NCBI RefSeq assembly: GCF_947504225.1
Contig: NZ_CANNGT010000010.1
Coordinates: 1-64,000, forward strand
Origin: Brumimicrobium ulvae
GTDB taxonomy: Bacteria > Bacteroidota > Bacteroidia > Flavobacteriales_D > Crocinitomicaceae
Reading direction: 5' to 3'
DNA length: 64,000 nt
Position 1 is the first letter of the stretch. Each line of letters starts with the position of its first letter. Made by a program: the position numbers and the translations under genes. Shown piece by piece: positions 22,816-32,118 of the stretch. The notes under the pieces were generated by a model. The model had not been told where the DNA came from. It saw nothing but the letters and a program-made list of their open reading frames with translations, and did not search any database.

Positions 22816-25800
22816 CTATTTCACCTTTTGTAATTCCATGGTCTTGGTATACAGTAAATAGCCTTCGTTTTCTTCAAACCCCATGTCAAACAACTGCTTA
22901 CAATAGTTGTGTACTTGTGCTTTATGACTGCTCAATGCTTCCCCAGTTTTGAAATCAACGACAACAGCCTTATTGCCCGAAAGGTAAAGTTTATCTGGTC
23001 GTTTCACTTCTTTTTCACTGATTAAAATATCCTGCTCGTTGAGTACTTTTTCTGCATCTCGAACAAAAGTTTGCTCTTCCAAAAGCGCATATATTTTACT
23101 TGAAGCCTGTTTGATTTGATCTTCCCACCTCGACTCTATTTCGCCTGTAAAACGCAAATCTTCTATTATCTCATCAGCAGAACGTCCATTTGACATCTCG
23201 GAAAGCACCAAGTGGAGTGCGTTTCCATATTGTTGTTCCTCATTGAACACTTCATTTTCTAGTGCTTCTTCATCTTGTAAAGACAATTCAGGGAACCATA
23301 AAAAATCACTTAAATCTTTTGGGGTGAAATTTTCACCTGTACTTTCTTCGCTTCCTTTACGGTCGACCTTAGTTTCTTCTCCTATTTTAATGAATTCTTT
23401 TGAACTTTCGGTAATCAAATCGTCATTCCATAATTCAACTGACTTCGCAACAGGTTGATTAATTTGAGTGAAAAATCCATCTTTAGCAGAAGGTTGCTGT
23501 GTTTCTGAAAGAATATATAATCGATCACTAGGACGCGTAAATGCAACGTAAAGAATATTCAATTCATCCAACAACAATTGATTATACTCTATTGTGTAGG
23601 CTTCCAACATATAATTGGGAACATTTTCTTTGCTTAAAGTAGAATACAGCACTTCTCCTTCATTGGTTTCCACAAAATGAGTTCCCCAATGGGTTTTAAT
23701 TTCCCAACTCAAACTGGGCATAATCACAACGGGGAATTCTAAACCTTTTGACTTATGAATGGTCATGATTTTAATGGCTTCTTTGTTTTCTGGCATTTGA
23801 ATCGTGCTCTTATGCAATTTAGCGTTCCATTCTTCAATAAATCCACGAATATCTGGTCCGTATTTTAAATCATAATTCTGGAACAGTTCCAAAAGGTGAT
23901 GCAGGTATGGATTTTTTAATTCGCTTAAGCCAACTAAGGCAATAAACCTTTCACCTAAATCATATAAATTCTCATACGGAAACATCAAAGCTTCCATGCT
24001 ACCAAACTCTTGCTTTACAAAACTCTCAAAGTCAAAATCACCCACTTTTTCATTCATCCAAAATGGAATAAGCGCAACAATAGGATCTGTGTTTTGTAAG
24101 CGATAATAGGTGGTCGCAAACTTAATTTGAGTTGTTTTATTGGCACTGTTTCTTCTTAAATTAAGGTAGTCAACACACAATCCAATTGAAGCATCAGAAG
24201 ATATAATCAAACTGTCTGAACTTACAATTTTATATCCTTTTCCTGCTTCAAGTAAAGCTTTTGCGAACCTTCTTCCTTCTTTTTTCCCCCTTGTCAGCAC
24301 ACAAATATCTCCTAGGTCAAAACCATCATCTACACAACGTTGAACCTTTTCCAAAAGAAAAGCATGCTCTCTTTCTTTGAGTTCTTCGGCTTTCATTTTC
24401 CCCAATAATTCAATAGATACAAATCCTCCATCATCTCCTCGGGGAGTTTGACGAACATCTTCATAATACGCTTCAAAATGGTCAGGCAATTCACCCAATA
24501 ATCGATTAAAAAAAGCATTATTGAATTCAACGATGTTTTTACGTGATCTATAGTTTTCTTCTAAGGGAATTTTCCTCCCCATTTGTTTAAAGTAAGCTGA
24601 AATTTGAGTAAAATTGGCATCGCCTTCAGGGTTATAAATCTCTGGTAACTTTACAAATTGCTCCACTAAGCCATTCCTAAATCGGTAAATGGCTTGTTTA
24701 GGATCTCCTACAATTAGGTTTTCGTGATTGTTAGAAATAGACTCATGAACCAAGGGAATTAAATTGACCCATTGTAATCTACTGGTGTCTTGGAACTCAT
24801 CCAGCAAATAATGATTGTATCGGTTCCCTAACCTTTCATAGATATACGGTGCGTTTTCTTTTTTTAATAGCTCAGCAATCTTTTGTCCGAATTCAAATAT
24901 TCCAATAATGTTTTTCTTCTCCTTAAAAAGGGTTAGTTCCTTTGAAATGTATTTCAATAAAGCCAAATTATAAAAGTTCGACTTTATCTTGGTGAGCGTA
25001 TATAGTTTTTCAGCCAAATCACTCTCCAAAACAAAAAGTGCTTTCACTTTATCCATTAATTGAGGGTCCACATTGTGATTGTCGCTGACATTTTCTCCCG
25101 ACAAGGTTTTTGCAATGGTTTTTGAAGGTGGTTTTACTTCATACAAAGAACGAGAAGGCAGCTCTTTCAACAAAGGAAAAATTCCTCTTGATTTTCCTGG
25201 GTAATCTTCAATGCTTGAGTTTAAGTCCACAAAATAACTGTATACTTTACTACACTCCGCTTGGTGCTTTTCATTTAAAGCTTTGATGTCTGAAAGAACA
25301 TTGGCATAAGTCACTTCATTGAATTCTTTTTCCAAAAGCGACTGAATGTATTCTTGATCAGTTTCCTTAGTCAACACTTTACTGAACTCAATCAAACTAC
25401 TCCTGAAATTCCATTTGTCGCCTTCATCTGCATTACTTTTAGCATAATTCAAGGCCAATTTAGTGATGTTTTCTTCTCCTGTTTTGCCAATCTTTGACAT
25501 CAATTCGTCGATGACTTGTTCGAGCAAGACATCCTGATCTAAAGTGACCTCAAAGTCTTCTTGTAAATCTAAATCTCGACTAAATGTCCGGATTAAGCGA
25601 AGGCTAAATTTGTCTATGGTCAAGACGTTAAAATCTTCGTAATTATGCAAAATTTCAGACAATGTTCTTTTGGCCTTTTCCTGAATAACTTTGGCCGTTA
25701 ATCCAGTGGTTTTTTGTGTTTCTTTCAAAAGCAATCCCGCTTTCTTTTTTTCCTTTTCTGCAGCCCTGTTTGGATACGCCAACCAGTCCAATGCTTGAAT

Positions 25801-25986
25801 CACACGTTCTTTCATTTCCCATGCTGCTTTATTGGTAAAAGTCATGGCCAAAATCTTCGCGAAGTTTTTTGAAGCTACGCCTTCCCCAAGTGTGAGTTTT
25901 AAATAATTTTGGACCAGAGAAAATGTTTTACCACTTCCAGCGGATGCACTGTAAATAGTTAGGGGCTTTGTGATTTCTTTTTGCAT
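22816..25986 (-). CDS. AddA/RecB-like helicase-nuclease (UvrD superfamily)
   Basis: 1056 aa from the ATG at 25986. Helicase motifs in order: SASAGSGKTFSL (Walker A), AMTFTNKAAWEMKERV, LLDEFQDTSRLQW (Walker B), GDPKQAIYRFRNG, ENYRSRKNIVEFNN, MTIHKSKGLEFPVVIMP, and LYVAFTRPSDRLYI. The C-terminal 120 residues hold a PD-(D/E)XK nuclease (PDKLYL, then AVVVDFKTG). It probably processes double-strand breaks for RecA. No addB-type partner lies beside it, although flavobacterial genomes usually carry one nearby. An N-terminal extension to 26151 is poorly supported. Confidence 0.88.
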   Translation of the reverse strand: MQKEITKPLTIYSASAGSGKTFSLVQNYLKLTLGEGVASKNFAKILAMTFTNKAAWEMKERVIQALDWLAYPNRAAEKEKKKAGLLLKETQKTTGLTAKVIQEKAKRTLSEILHNYEDFNVLTIDKFSLRLIRTFSRDLDLQEDFEVTLDQDVLLEQVIDELMSKIGKTGEENITKLALNYAKSNADEGDKWNFRSSLIEFSKVLTKETDQEYIQSLLEKEFNEVTYANVLSDIKALNEKHQAECSKVYSYFVDLNSSIEDYPGKSRGIFPLLKELPSRSLYEVKPPSKTIAKTLSGENVSDNHNVDPQLMDKVKALFVLESDLAEKLYTLTKIKSNFYNLALLKYISKELTLFKEKKNIIGIFEFGQKIAELLKKENAPYIYERLGNRYNHYLLDEFQDTSRLQWVNLIPLVHESISNNHENLIVGDPKQAIYRFRNGLVEQFVKLPEIYNPEGDANFTQISAYFKQMGRKIPLEENYRSRKNIVEFNNAFFNRLLGELPDHFEAYYEDVRQTPRGDDGGFVSIELLGKMKAEELKEREHAFLLEKVQRCVDDGFDLGDICVLTRGKKEGRRFAKALLEAGKGYKIVSSDSLIISSDASIGLCVDYLNLRRNSANKTTQIKFATTYYRLQNTDPIVALIPFWMNEKVGDFDFESFVKQEFGSMEALMFPYENLYDLGERFIALVGLSELKNPYLHHLLELFQNYDLKYGPDIRGFIEEWNAKLHKSTIQMPENKEAIKIMTIHKSKGLEFPVVIMPSLSWEIKTHWGTHFVETNEGEVLYSTLSKENVPNYMLEAYTIEYNQLLLDELNILYVAFTRPSDRLYILSETQQPSAKDGFFTQINQPVAKSVELWNDDLITESSKEFIKIGEETKVDRKGSEESTGENFTPKDLSDFLWFPELSLQDEEALENEVFNEEQQYGNALHLVLSEMSNGRSADEIIEDLRFTGEIESRWEDQIKQASSKIYALLEEQTFVRDAEKVLNEQDILISEKEVKRPDKLYLSGNKAVVVDFKTGEALSSHKAQVHNYCKQLFDMGFEENEGYLLYTKTMELQKVK

Positions 25987-26152
25987 ATTTTGAATATAAG
26001 AAGAACCAACTAATTTAAGATTAAATTCGTCTTGTTTCTGAAAGAATTGAAAAAATCTCTTGGTGACTTTTGTCACTTTTACATTCTGCATAAAGATTTT
26101 CCTTTGATTTATAATCAAAAAAATACTATATTGATACTGTAAAACAAACACT

Positions 26153-26911
26153 ATGAAAAAGTTAACTTTATTTTTTGTGCTAATGGTTTTTGGATCTCTT
26201 TATTCCTGTAAAGAAAAACCTAAAGATGACGCCAATTCTCCTACGACCTCACAGCTAAAAGCACGTGTTAACATTGTTCCGACTTACCAAGGAACTCCAA
26301 TTGATTTTAGTCAAAGTTTCACAACTCAAGAAGGCTACGCCATATCGTTTACCAAGTTAAATATCATTATGACGAAGTTCAAAAACAATGATCAGCAACT
26401 TTTTGAGTCAGCAATCTATAAATATGAAGATGATGAAAGACTACTTTGGGAAGGACCAGGTGATTATAACAATTTTAGTTCTTTCACTGCAAACATTGGA
26501 GTTGATTCAACACAAAACTACGAAGACCCTTCTGCTCGAGACGCAGACGACCCGTTGTTTATATTGAACTCTGGCGACATGCATTGGGGATGGAATACCG
26601 GTTATATCTTCGTAATGCTTGAAGGTAAGGCAGATACAACAGCAGCACAGGATGGTAGCTTGGCAAGTTTTTCTTATCATATCGGAACCAATCAAATGTT
26701 GCGTAACTTCACTTTAACAGACATCACTTGGTCAAAGGTGAATAACCATCTTTATGAAAGTAACATCTATTTGGATTTATATAAAGTCTTTGATGGCGAC
26801 ATCCATGATATTGACATTAAAACAGACAGGACATCACATACAAATCCTGACCAAATTCAGTTAACTGAAAAAATAATTGATAATTTTATAAACGCCTTAA
26901 GTAAAGACTAA
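26153..26911 (+). CDS. MbnP-family lipoprotein
   Basis: 252 aa. Lipobox in LMVFGSLYSCKEK. The body (ARVNIVPTYQGTPIDFSQSF, YAISFTKLNIIMTKF, then SGDMHWGWNTGYIFVMLEG) matches the MbnP family of periplasmic or outer-membrane copper-associated proteins. In characterised pairs a conserved Trp of MbnP is oxidised to kynurenine by the diheme partner MbnH; W residues are available here in HWGWN. The partner gene follows with no intergenic base. No methanobactin genes are seen, as is common for this widespread pair. Confidence 0.8.
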   Translation: MKKLTLFFVLMVFGSLYSCKEKPKDDANSPTTSQLKARVNIVPTYQGTPIDFSQSFTTQEGYAISFTKLNIIMTKFKNNDQQLFESAIYKYEDDERLLWEGPGDYNNFSSFTANIGVDSTQNYEDPSARDADDPLFILNSGDMHWGWNTGYIFVMLEGKADTTAAQDGSLASFSYHIGTNQMLRNFTLTDITWSKVNNHLYESNIYLDLYKVFDGDIHDIDIKTDRTSHTNPDQIQLTEKIIDNFINALSKD

Positions 26912-27991
26912 ATGAAATACTTTTCTATCCTTATACTCCTTTTTGCGCTTGTTTCCTGCAATAAGAATGAAATAGATTTATCTATTACTCCTTATATTTT
27001 AGAAGTTCCAAGCCATTTCCCAGCAATGCCCGTCCCTGAAGACAATCCCATGAGTGTAGAGGGTGTTGAACTGGGTAGGAGGTTATTTTATGATAAACGA
27101 CTCAGTCGAGACAACACCATATCATGTGCTTCTTGTCATTCACAAGAACATGCATTTGCTGATCCCGATCAATTTTCAACGGGTGTTGATGGTAATTTAG
27201 GTGTTCGACAATCAATGGCTTTGGTCAACCTTGGTTGGCAAAGTGCTTTTTTTTGGGATGGGAGAGCCAATACACTAGAGGAACAAATTCTTCATCCAGT
27301 GGTTGACCCTTTAGAAATGGACCAAAGCTGGAGTGCAGCAGTACAGAAACTTCAAGCAGTTGAACAGTATAGCATTGATTTCTATCGTGTTTTCGGCGTA
27401 AAAGATTTTGACTCAACGCATGTTTCAAAAGCTATCGCTCAATTTTTGCGTACATTGGTTTCTGGTCAGGCTAAATATGATGTCATGTATAAATACAGAA
27501 ACAACTTACCACTGAATGCTTTTGAACAAGAATTGTATACTCAAATTACATTTGAAGAATGGGGAGGAATGGATTTATTTTTTAGTTTAACCAATGGTGA
27601 TTGTTTGCACTGTCACGATGGGCCATTAATAGAAATTCCAGGTTTATTTTCCAATAATGGGATGGACACACAATTTCCAGACGTCGGTAGAATGGCTGTG
27701 ACAGGAAATCCAAATGACGAAGGAAAGTTTAAAGTCCCAACCCTAAGAAACATTGAATACAGCGCACCATACATGCACGACGGGCGATTCTCAAATCTAG
27801 ATGAAGTCTTGAATCACTATTCTTTTGGAGTGGTAGAAAGTCCAACGATTGACCCGATGATGGAGTTCTCTCATCAAGGAGGAGTACAACTGGACATGCA
27901 AGAGCATCAACTCATTAAAGCCTTCTTAAAAACCTTTACAGATGAACAGTTTTTAAACAATCCTGACTTTAAAGACCCAGGATCTTATTAA
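26912..27991 (+). CDS. Diheme cytochrome c peroxidase, MbnH/MauG type, lipoprotein
   Basis: 359 aa. Lipobox in MKYFSILILLFALVSC. Two CxxCH heme sites are SCASCHSQEHAF (about residue 70) and CLHCHDGP (about 232). PTLRNIEYSAPYMHDGRFS and the GVELGRRLFYDKRLS start are typical of the bacterial CCP/MauG group. It adjoins the MbnP-like gene without a gap, so the likely job is oxidative modification of that protein with electrons passed through bound hemes. A general H2O2-detoxifying role is the alternative. Confidence 0.87.
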   Translation: MKYFSILILLFALVSCNKNEIDLSITPYILEVPSHFPAMPVPEDNPMSVEGVELGRRLFYDKRLSRDNTISCASCHSQEHAFADPDQFSTGVDGNLGVRQSMALVNLGWQSAFFWDGRANTLEEQILHPVVDPLEMDQSWSAAVQKLQAVEQYSIDFYRVFGVKDFDSTHVSKAIAQFLRTLVSGQAKYDVMYKYRNNLPLNAFEQELYTQITFEEWGGMDLFFSLTNGDCLHCHDGPLIEIPGLFSNNGMDTQFPDVGRMAVTGNPNDEGKFKVPTLRNIEYSAPYMHDGRFSNLDEVLNHYSFGVVESPTIDPMMEFSHQGGVQLDMQEHQLIKAFLKTFTDEQFLNNPDFKDPGSY

Positions 27992-28076
27992 ATGATAAAC
28001 AGCAAAAACATTTATTCAAGGGTCTCCTATGAATTATGCCTTTAATTTAGTTTATTTGTTTATATAAAATACATCC

Positions 28077-29540
28077 ATGGAAGACCGTAGAAGACTAACA
28101 ACAGAAGAAAAAGCGTTAAAAATCAACCTTAAATCAGACATTTATGGTTCTTTTTCTGAAATTGGTGCTGGTCAGGAAGTCGCCGCAAACTTTTTTAGGG
28201 CTGGAGGAAGCTCAGGAACGATTGCCTTTTCTCATTCTGCCTACGACATGAAAGTGTCTGACAGTATTTATGGAAAAGCAAAACGCTATGTTTGTGAAGA
28301 ACGATTACACACCATGCTGAGAAGAGAGTATGAAATGGTGACTACCAGTCTGGCTCACCGAAAAGAACATACACGCTTCTTCTCTTTTTGTAATACGGTG
28401 GAATCATTAAACTATCACAAAACAAATCAAGGTCAAGGTTGGGTTGGGTTGCGGTTTCAAGTAAAGCCAGACACACCGCCAAACAATATTATTTTGCATG
28501 TTAAAATGCATGACCAAAACAACAGAGCACAACAGGAAGCTTTGGGTATTCTTGGAGTAAACCTTGTTTATGCAGCCTATTTCCATGCAACAGGAGAATT
28601 GGATTACTTTATCAATAGTTTGGTTCACCACCTTCCAAAAGACCGTATAGAAATTGACATGTTGCATGTTGAAGGTCCAGATTTTGAAGAAATTGACAAT
28701 AGGATTTTAGCCTTAAATCTTGTAAAAAGAGGAATTACTGAAGCTACAATGTTTGATCAAACAGGAAAAGTCCTTCAGCCTGCAAGTAATCTTTATAAAA
28801 AGAATATTCTTTTAATGCGTGGACGATTTAGACCTGTAACAAAGGTAAACATCGACATGTTGAACAGCGCAAGGGAAAAATTCTATGAAGAAGAAGGTGT
28901 AGAAAAGAAAAATGTGCGTGAGGTATTTGAATTGACCTTGCGTGACTTAACTTCTGGAGGAAGAATCTCTGACAAAGACTTCGTTGACCGTGCAGAGCTT
29001 TTAGGTGCTTTAGGATACACCGTTATGATTTCGAACTATTTGCGTTATTACGAAATGGTGGATTACCTCAGCGAAATTTCGAGAGGTTATAAATTAGGGG
29101 TTATTTTAGGAATCTATAATATTCACAATATTTTCGACGAAAAGTACTACGACCATCTAAATGGAGGAATATTAGAAGCTTTCGGAAAAGGGTTTGGAAG
29201 AAACGCAAAAATGTACATCTATCCAGCCATTGATTACAATACTGGTGAGCTATATGAATTTAAAGATGTTGTGGTGCCAGACCATTTAAGGGGACTCTTG
29301 AATTATATGATCGACAACAATAAAATTGAAGCTTTAGAAAAATTCGATTACAACTTGTTGAACATTAAATCCGATGAAGTACTGGCGAAAATCACACGAC
29401 ATGAAGACGATGACACTTGGGATAATGACGTTCCTTATCGTGTGGCCATGGCCATTAAATTCATGCGTTTGTTTGGCTACACACCGAAAGTTGAGCCAGA
29501 ACCCATCAAACTATCTAAAGAAATCAATTTCAAATTGTAA
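28077..29540 (+). CDS. Conserved cytoplasmic protein of unknown function
   Basis: 487 aa, without signal peptide or membrane helix. The start (TTEEKALKINLKSDIYGSFS, EIGAGQEVAANFFRAGGSSG) and HKTNQGQGWVGLRFQ belong to a family shared by many Bacteroidota. Some database entries label it a TonB-dependent receptor, which does not fit a soluble protein. I see no known catalytic motif. It is monocistronic: a terminator follows at 29588. Sequence alone gives no function. Confidence 0.75.
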   Translation: MEDRRRLTTEEKALKINLKSDIYGSFSEIGAGQEVAANFFRAGGSSGTIAFSHSAYDMKVSDSIYGKAKRYVCEERLHTMLRREYEMVTTSLAHRKEHTRFFSFCNTVESLNYHKTNQGQGWVGLRFQVKPDTPPNNIILHVKMHDQNNRAQQEALGILGVNLVYAAYFHATGELDYFINSLVHHLPKDRIEIDMLHVEGPDFEEIDNRILALNLVKRGITEATMFDQTGKVLQPASNLYKKNILLMRGRFRPVTKVNIDMLNSAREKFYEEEGVEKKNVREVFELTLRDLTSGGRISDKDFVDRAELLGALGYTVMISNYLRYYEMVDYLSEISRGYKLGVILGIYNIHNIFDEKYYDHLNGGILEAFGKGFGRNAKMYIYPAIDYNTGELYEFKDVVVPDHLRGLLNYMIDNNKIEALEKFDYNLLNIKSDEVLAKITRHEDDDTWDNDVPYRVAMAIKFMRLFGYTPKVEPEPIKLSKEINFKL

Positions 29541-29587
29541 TTTTCAGTCATTCATGAATTAGAATGAACTCATAATAACCCAAAAAA

Positions 29588-29609
29588 AAGCCCACCAAAA
29601 AGTGGGCTT
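29588..29609. terminator. Bidirectional terminator hairpin
   Basis: AAGCCCAC (29588-29595) pairs with GTGGGCTT (29602-29609) across CAAAAA. A run of A precedes it, so it serves the minus-strand methyltransferase, and T-rich sequence follows for the plus-strand gene. It lies between two convergent genes. Confidence 0.8.
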
Positions 29610-29634
29610 CTTTAGGTTCTAATTGAACCTCGTA

Positions 29635-31440
29635 TTATTCTTCTTTTCTTGACTTCTTCATCAATTCAATCTTTTCTTTCAAAGACAATTCTTCTTCCGT
29701 TGAGCCAGAATCTTGGTTTTTATCTTCATACTGATCAGTTGAATCTGCCTTTGTCTCCTCATCTTTTTCTACAGGTTGAGATTTTTCAATTTTTCCCTCT
29801 TCCTCGGAAGCATCCTTCGCAGGAGTCGCGTAACGACTTAAGAATTTAGGCTTTTCACCATATTTCGACGCTCCAAGACGAGGTTTTTCTGGTTTGTCTT
29901 TTTTCCTATCATTTCCTTTCTCAGCAGATTCAGTTTTTTCTGTATCTTCTTTTTTAGGTGTTACGGCTGCATCATCATCGACTGGCAAATACGCCGATTT
30001 TGCTTTCGTATATTTTGAAGCAGCACTTTTTCTAGGTTCAGAAGGTGTTGTAGAAATAACTCTTCGTGTGGGATTATACTCTTTCTCCTCACCTCTGCTC
30101 TCATTCTCTTTCTCACTCTGTTTACCATTCTCTTGGTCATCGACTGGCGAGTAAGTTGATTTTGTTGCACCATATTTTGATGTAGAAACTTCCTCAGATG
30201 TTGAAGATTCAGGAATTACCTTTTCTTCTCTTTGGCGTTTCTCTCTTCTTACACCACGTGGTTTTGCCGGAGCACCATCTTCATCTTCTTGACTATTGTC
30301 ATATTTCTTTGATCCTGCGAAAATCTCAAACTGTCTAAGACTACATTCAAGGTTACCATTAAACACCTTAATTTTCTTACTAGGTCTTAACCCAATATTC
30401 TTCAACGCATCAATATTCGAAGAAACAACCCAGCAATCATAACCCAAGAATGACTGCTTGAATAAATCACCTAAACTTGTATAGAGTTCTTCAACCTCCT
30501 CTCCCATTCTTTCACCATACGGAGGATTACAAATTAATATTCCTTTATCATCTGGAGCTTCCAACTCTAAAGCATCTTTAATTTCCCAAGTCACCATATT
30601 TCCAATCGGTGCCATTCGGCTATTTCTACGCGCTTTTTTAATCATTTCTCCATCAATATCCGATGCCAGGATGTTAAATCCTAACTTGACTGGACGTTGA
30701 TTCCCTTCAGACCTCACTTTTTCCCATGCTTCTGCATCAAAAGACTTAAAGTTTTTAAAGGCAAAATGACTCCTTTCGATCATTGCAGGAATATCTGCCG
30801 CCCAAAGTGCTGCTTCAATGGCGATTGTTCCAGAACCACACATAGGGTCAATCAATGTTGATTTTCTGTCCCAGCCTGACATTCTTAAAATACCTGCTGC
30901 CAAGACCTCATTCATTGGGGCATCTCCAACCTCTTGTCTGTATCCTCTTTGAAATAAAGGAACACCACTTGTATTTAAGGAAATAACAACAGACTTTTCT
31001 TTAATGTAGACATCAAACATCACCTGAGGTGATTTTAAATTCACATCAGGTCTTTTGTCATCATTTTTCTCTCTAAAAACATCTGCAATAGCATCCTTAA
31101 CCAATAAGAATGGATACTGCGTATGCGTAAACATTGTAGAAAAAACAGCACCTTTAACAGCGAAAGTTTTATCGACATCAAAATACGATGTCCAATCAAT
31201 TTTCTTCGCTTCTTTGTACAGATCATCCTCTTTATGGATGGTAAAAGACTTTACTTTAACGAGTACAGAAATCGCTAAACGGCAACGGTAATTTAAACGG
31301 TATACATCTTCCCAGCCCCCATTCAACTGAACAGCACGATTCAAGAGCTCTACCTTATCATACCCTAATTCCTTTAATTCATCTTTGAGTAACTCCTCAA
31401 ATCCGTAAAGCGTTTTTACTGTTATTACTAAACCTTTCAT
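29635..31440 (-). CDS. THUMP-domain RNA methyltransferase (RlmL N-terminal type) with long charged tail
   Basis: 601 aa. Residues 1-160 hold the THUMP region. The methyltransferase follows: LIDPMCGSGTIAIEAALWAA (SAM motif), ASDIDGEMIKKARRN and ICNPPYGERMGEE (NPPY, exocyclic N-methylation of guanine). It corresponds to the m2G part of RlmL acting on 23S rRNA. From about residue 385 a 215-residue tail of K, E, P and S is disordered, with repeats such as SKYGATKSTYSPVDD, SKYTKAKSAYLPVDD and SKYGEKPKFLSRY. The tail is unusual for the family. The gene is five bases from the TRIC gene and likely cotranscribed with it. Confidence 0.85.
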   Translation of the reverse strand: MKGLVITVKTLYGFEELLKDELKELGYDKVELLNRAVQLNGGWEDVYRLNYRCRLAISVLVKVKSFTIHKEDDLYKEAKKIDWTSYFDVDKTFAVKGAVFSTMFTHTQYPFLLVKDAIADVFREKNDDKRPDVNLKSPQVMFDVYIKEKSVVISLNTSGVPLFQRGYRQEVGDAPMNEVLAAGILRMSGWDRKSTLIDPMCGSGTIAIEAALWAADIPAMIERSHFAFKNFKSFDAEAWEKVRSEGNQRPVKLGFNILASDIDGEMIKKARRNSRMAPIGNMVTWEIKDALELEAPDDKGILICNPPYGERMGEEVEELYTSLGDLFKQSFLGYDCWVVSSNIDALKNIGLRPSKKIKVFNGNLECSLRQFEIFAGSKKYDNSQEDEDGAPAKPRGVRREKRQREEKVIPESSTSEEVSTSKYGATKSTYSPVDDQENGKQSEKENESRGEEKEYNPTRRVISTTPSEPRKSAASKYTKAKSAYLPVDDDAAVTPKKEDTEKTESAEKGNDRKKDKPEKPRLGASKYGEKPKFLSRYATPAKDASEEEGKIEKSQPVEKDEETKADSTDQYEDKNQDSGSTEEELSLKEKIELMKKSRKEE

Positions 31441-31445
31441 CTGTA

Positions 31446-32051
31446 TTATTTAAATTCTCTAATTAATGGCAATTTCCATGAAAATAGCACCGCCAAAGTT
31501 CTAAATGCTATAATGAACAATATACTTCCCCACAGTAACCAGAGAGTATCTCCGTATCCAAAATAGTCACCTAGTAAATAAAGCGACCCACCAACTAGGC
31601 AAGGTATAGCATATATTTCTTTTCTAAAAATCATAGGAATTTCATTACTCAAAACATCACGAAGTAAACCTCCGAAAGTGGCGGTAATCATTCCTAGAAA
31701 CACTGCGGTTAAAGGTAACTGATCGTGTGATAAACCTTTTTGCACCCCAACAATTGTGAATACTGAAATTCCAATTGTGTCAAAGATAGACAATGTTCTT
31801 CTCCAAGTCTTCAATTTTCCCCGAAAAATAATTCCAAATGTTGCTGCAGCAATCACAACAGCGACTTGAGTAAAAGAGGTCATCCATGCTACATCCTCAT
31901 TCAACAACAGGTCTCTGATTGTTCCTCCCCCCAGTGCAGTAATGAAAGCGATGATATATCCTCCTAAAATGTCTAGGTTTCTATTTGCCGCTGTAAGCAC
32001 TCCACTAATCGCAAATGCAACTAACCCAATATGGTCTAAAACTTCAAGCAT
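31446..32051 (-). CDS. TRIC-family cation channel (UPF0126)
   Basis: 201 aa with seven membrane helices in the two-fold TRIC/UPF0126 arrangement. Repeat signatures are LVAFAISGVLTAANRNLDILGG and the ALGGGTIRDLLL / FGGLLRDVLSNEIP pair. Bacterial homologues form trimeric potassium- or cation-permeable channels. It is the first gene of a minus-strand pair with the THUMP methyltransferase. Confidence 0.88.
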   Translation of the reverse strand: MLEVLDHIGLVAFAISGVLTAANRNLDILGGYIIAFITALGGGTIRDLLLNEDVAWMTSFTQVAVVIAAATFGIIFRGKLKTWRRTLSIFDTIGISVFTIVGVQKGLSHDQLPLTAVFLGMITATFGGLLRDVLSNEIPMIFRKEIYAIPCLVGGSLYLLGDYFGYGDTLWLLWGSILFIIAFRTLAVLFSWKLPLIREFK

Positions 32052-32084
32052 TATTTAAATTTTCATTATTCCGGTAAAAACTCA

Positions 32085-32092
32085 TACTTTTG
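32085..32092 (+). promoter_or_regulatory. Promoter -7 element TACTTTTG
   Basis: Exact TAnnTTTG match. Its last base is the first base of an in-frame GTG (32092), which therefore cannot be the start of the next gene. Confidence 0.65.
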
Positions 32093-32118
32093 TGCAAATT
32101 AACTCATTTAAATATAGC

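Noticed and set aside
29894-30173. Long ORFs opposite and alongside the methyltransferase tail
   Set aside because: They are shadows of the low-complexity K/E/P/S-rich coding sequence in other frames.
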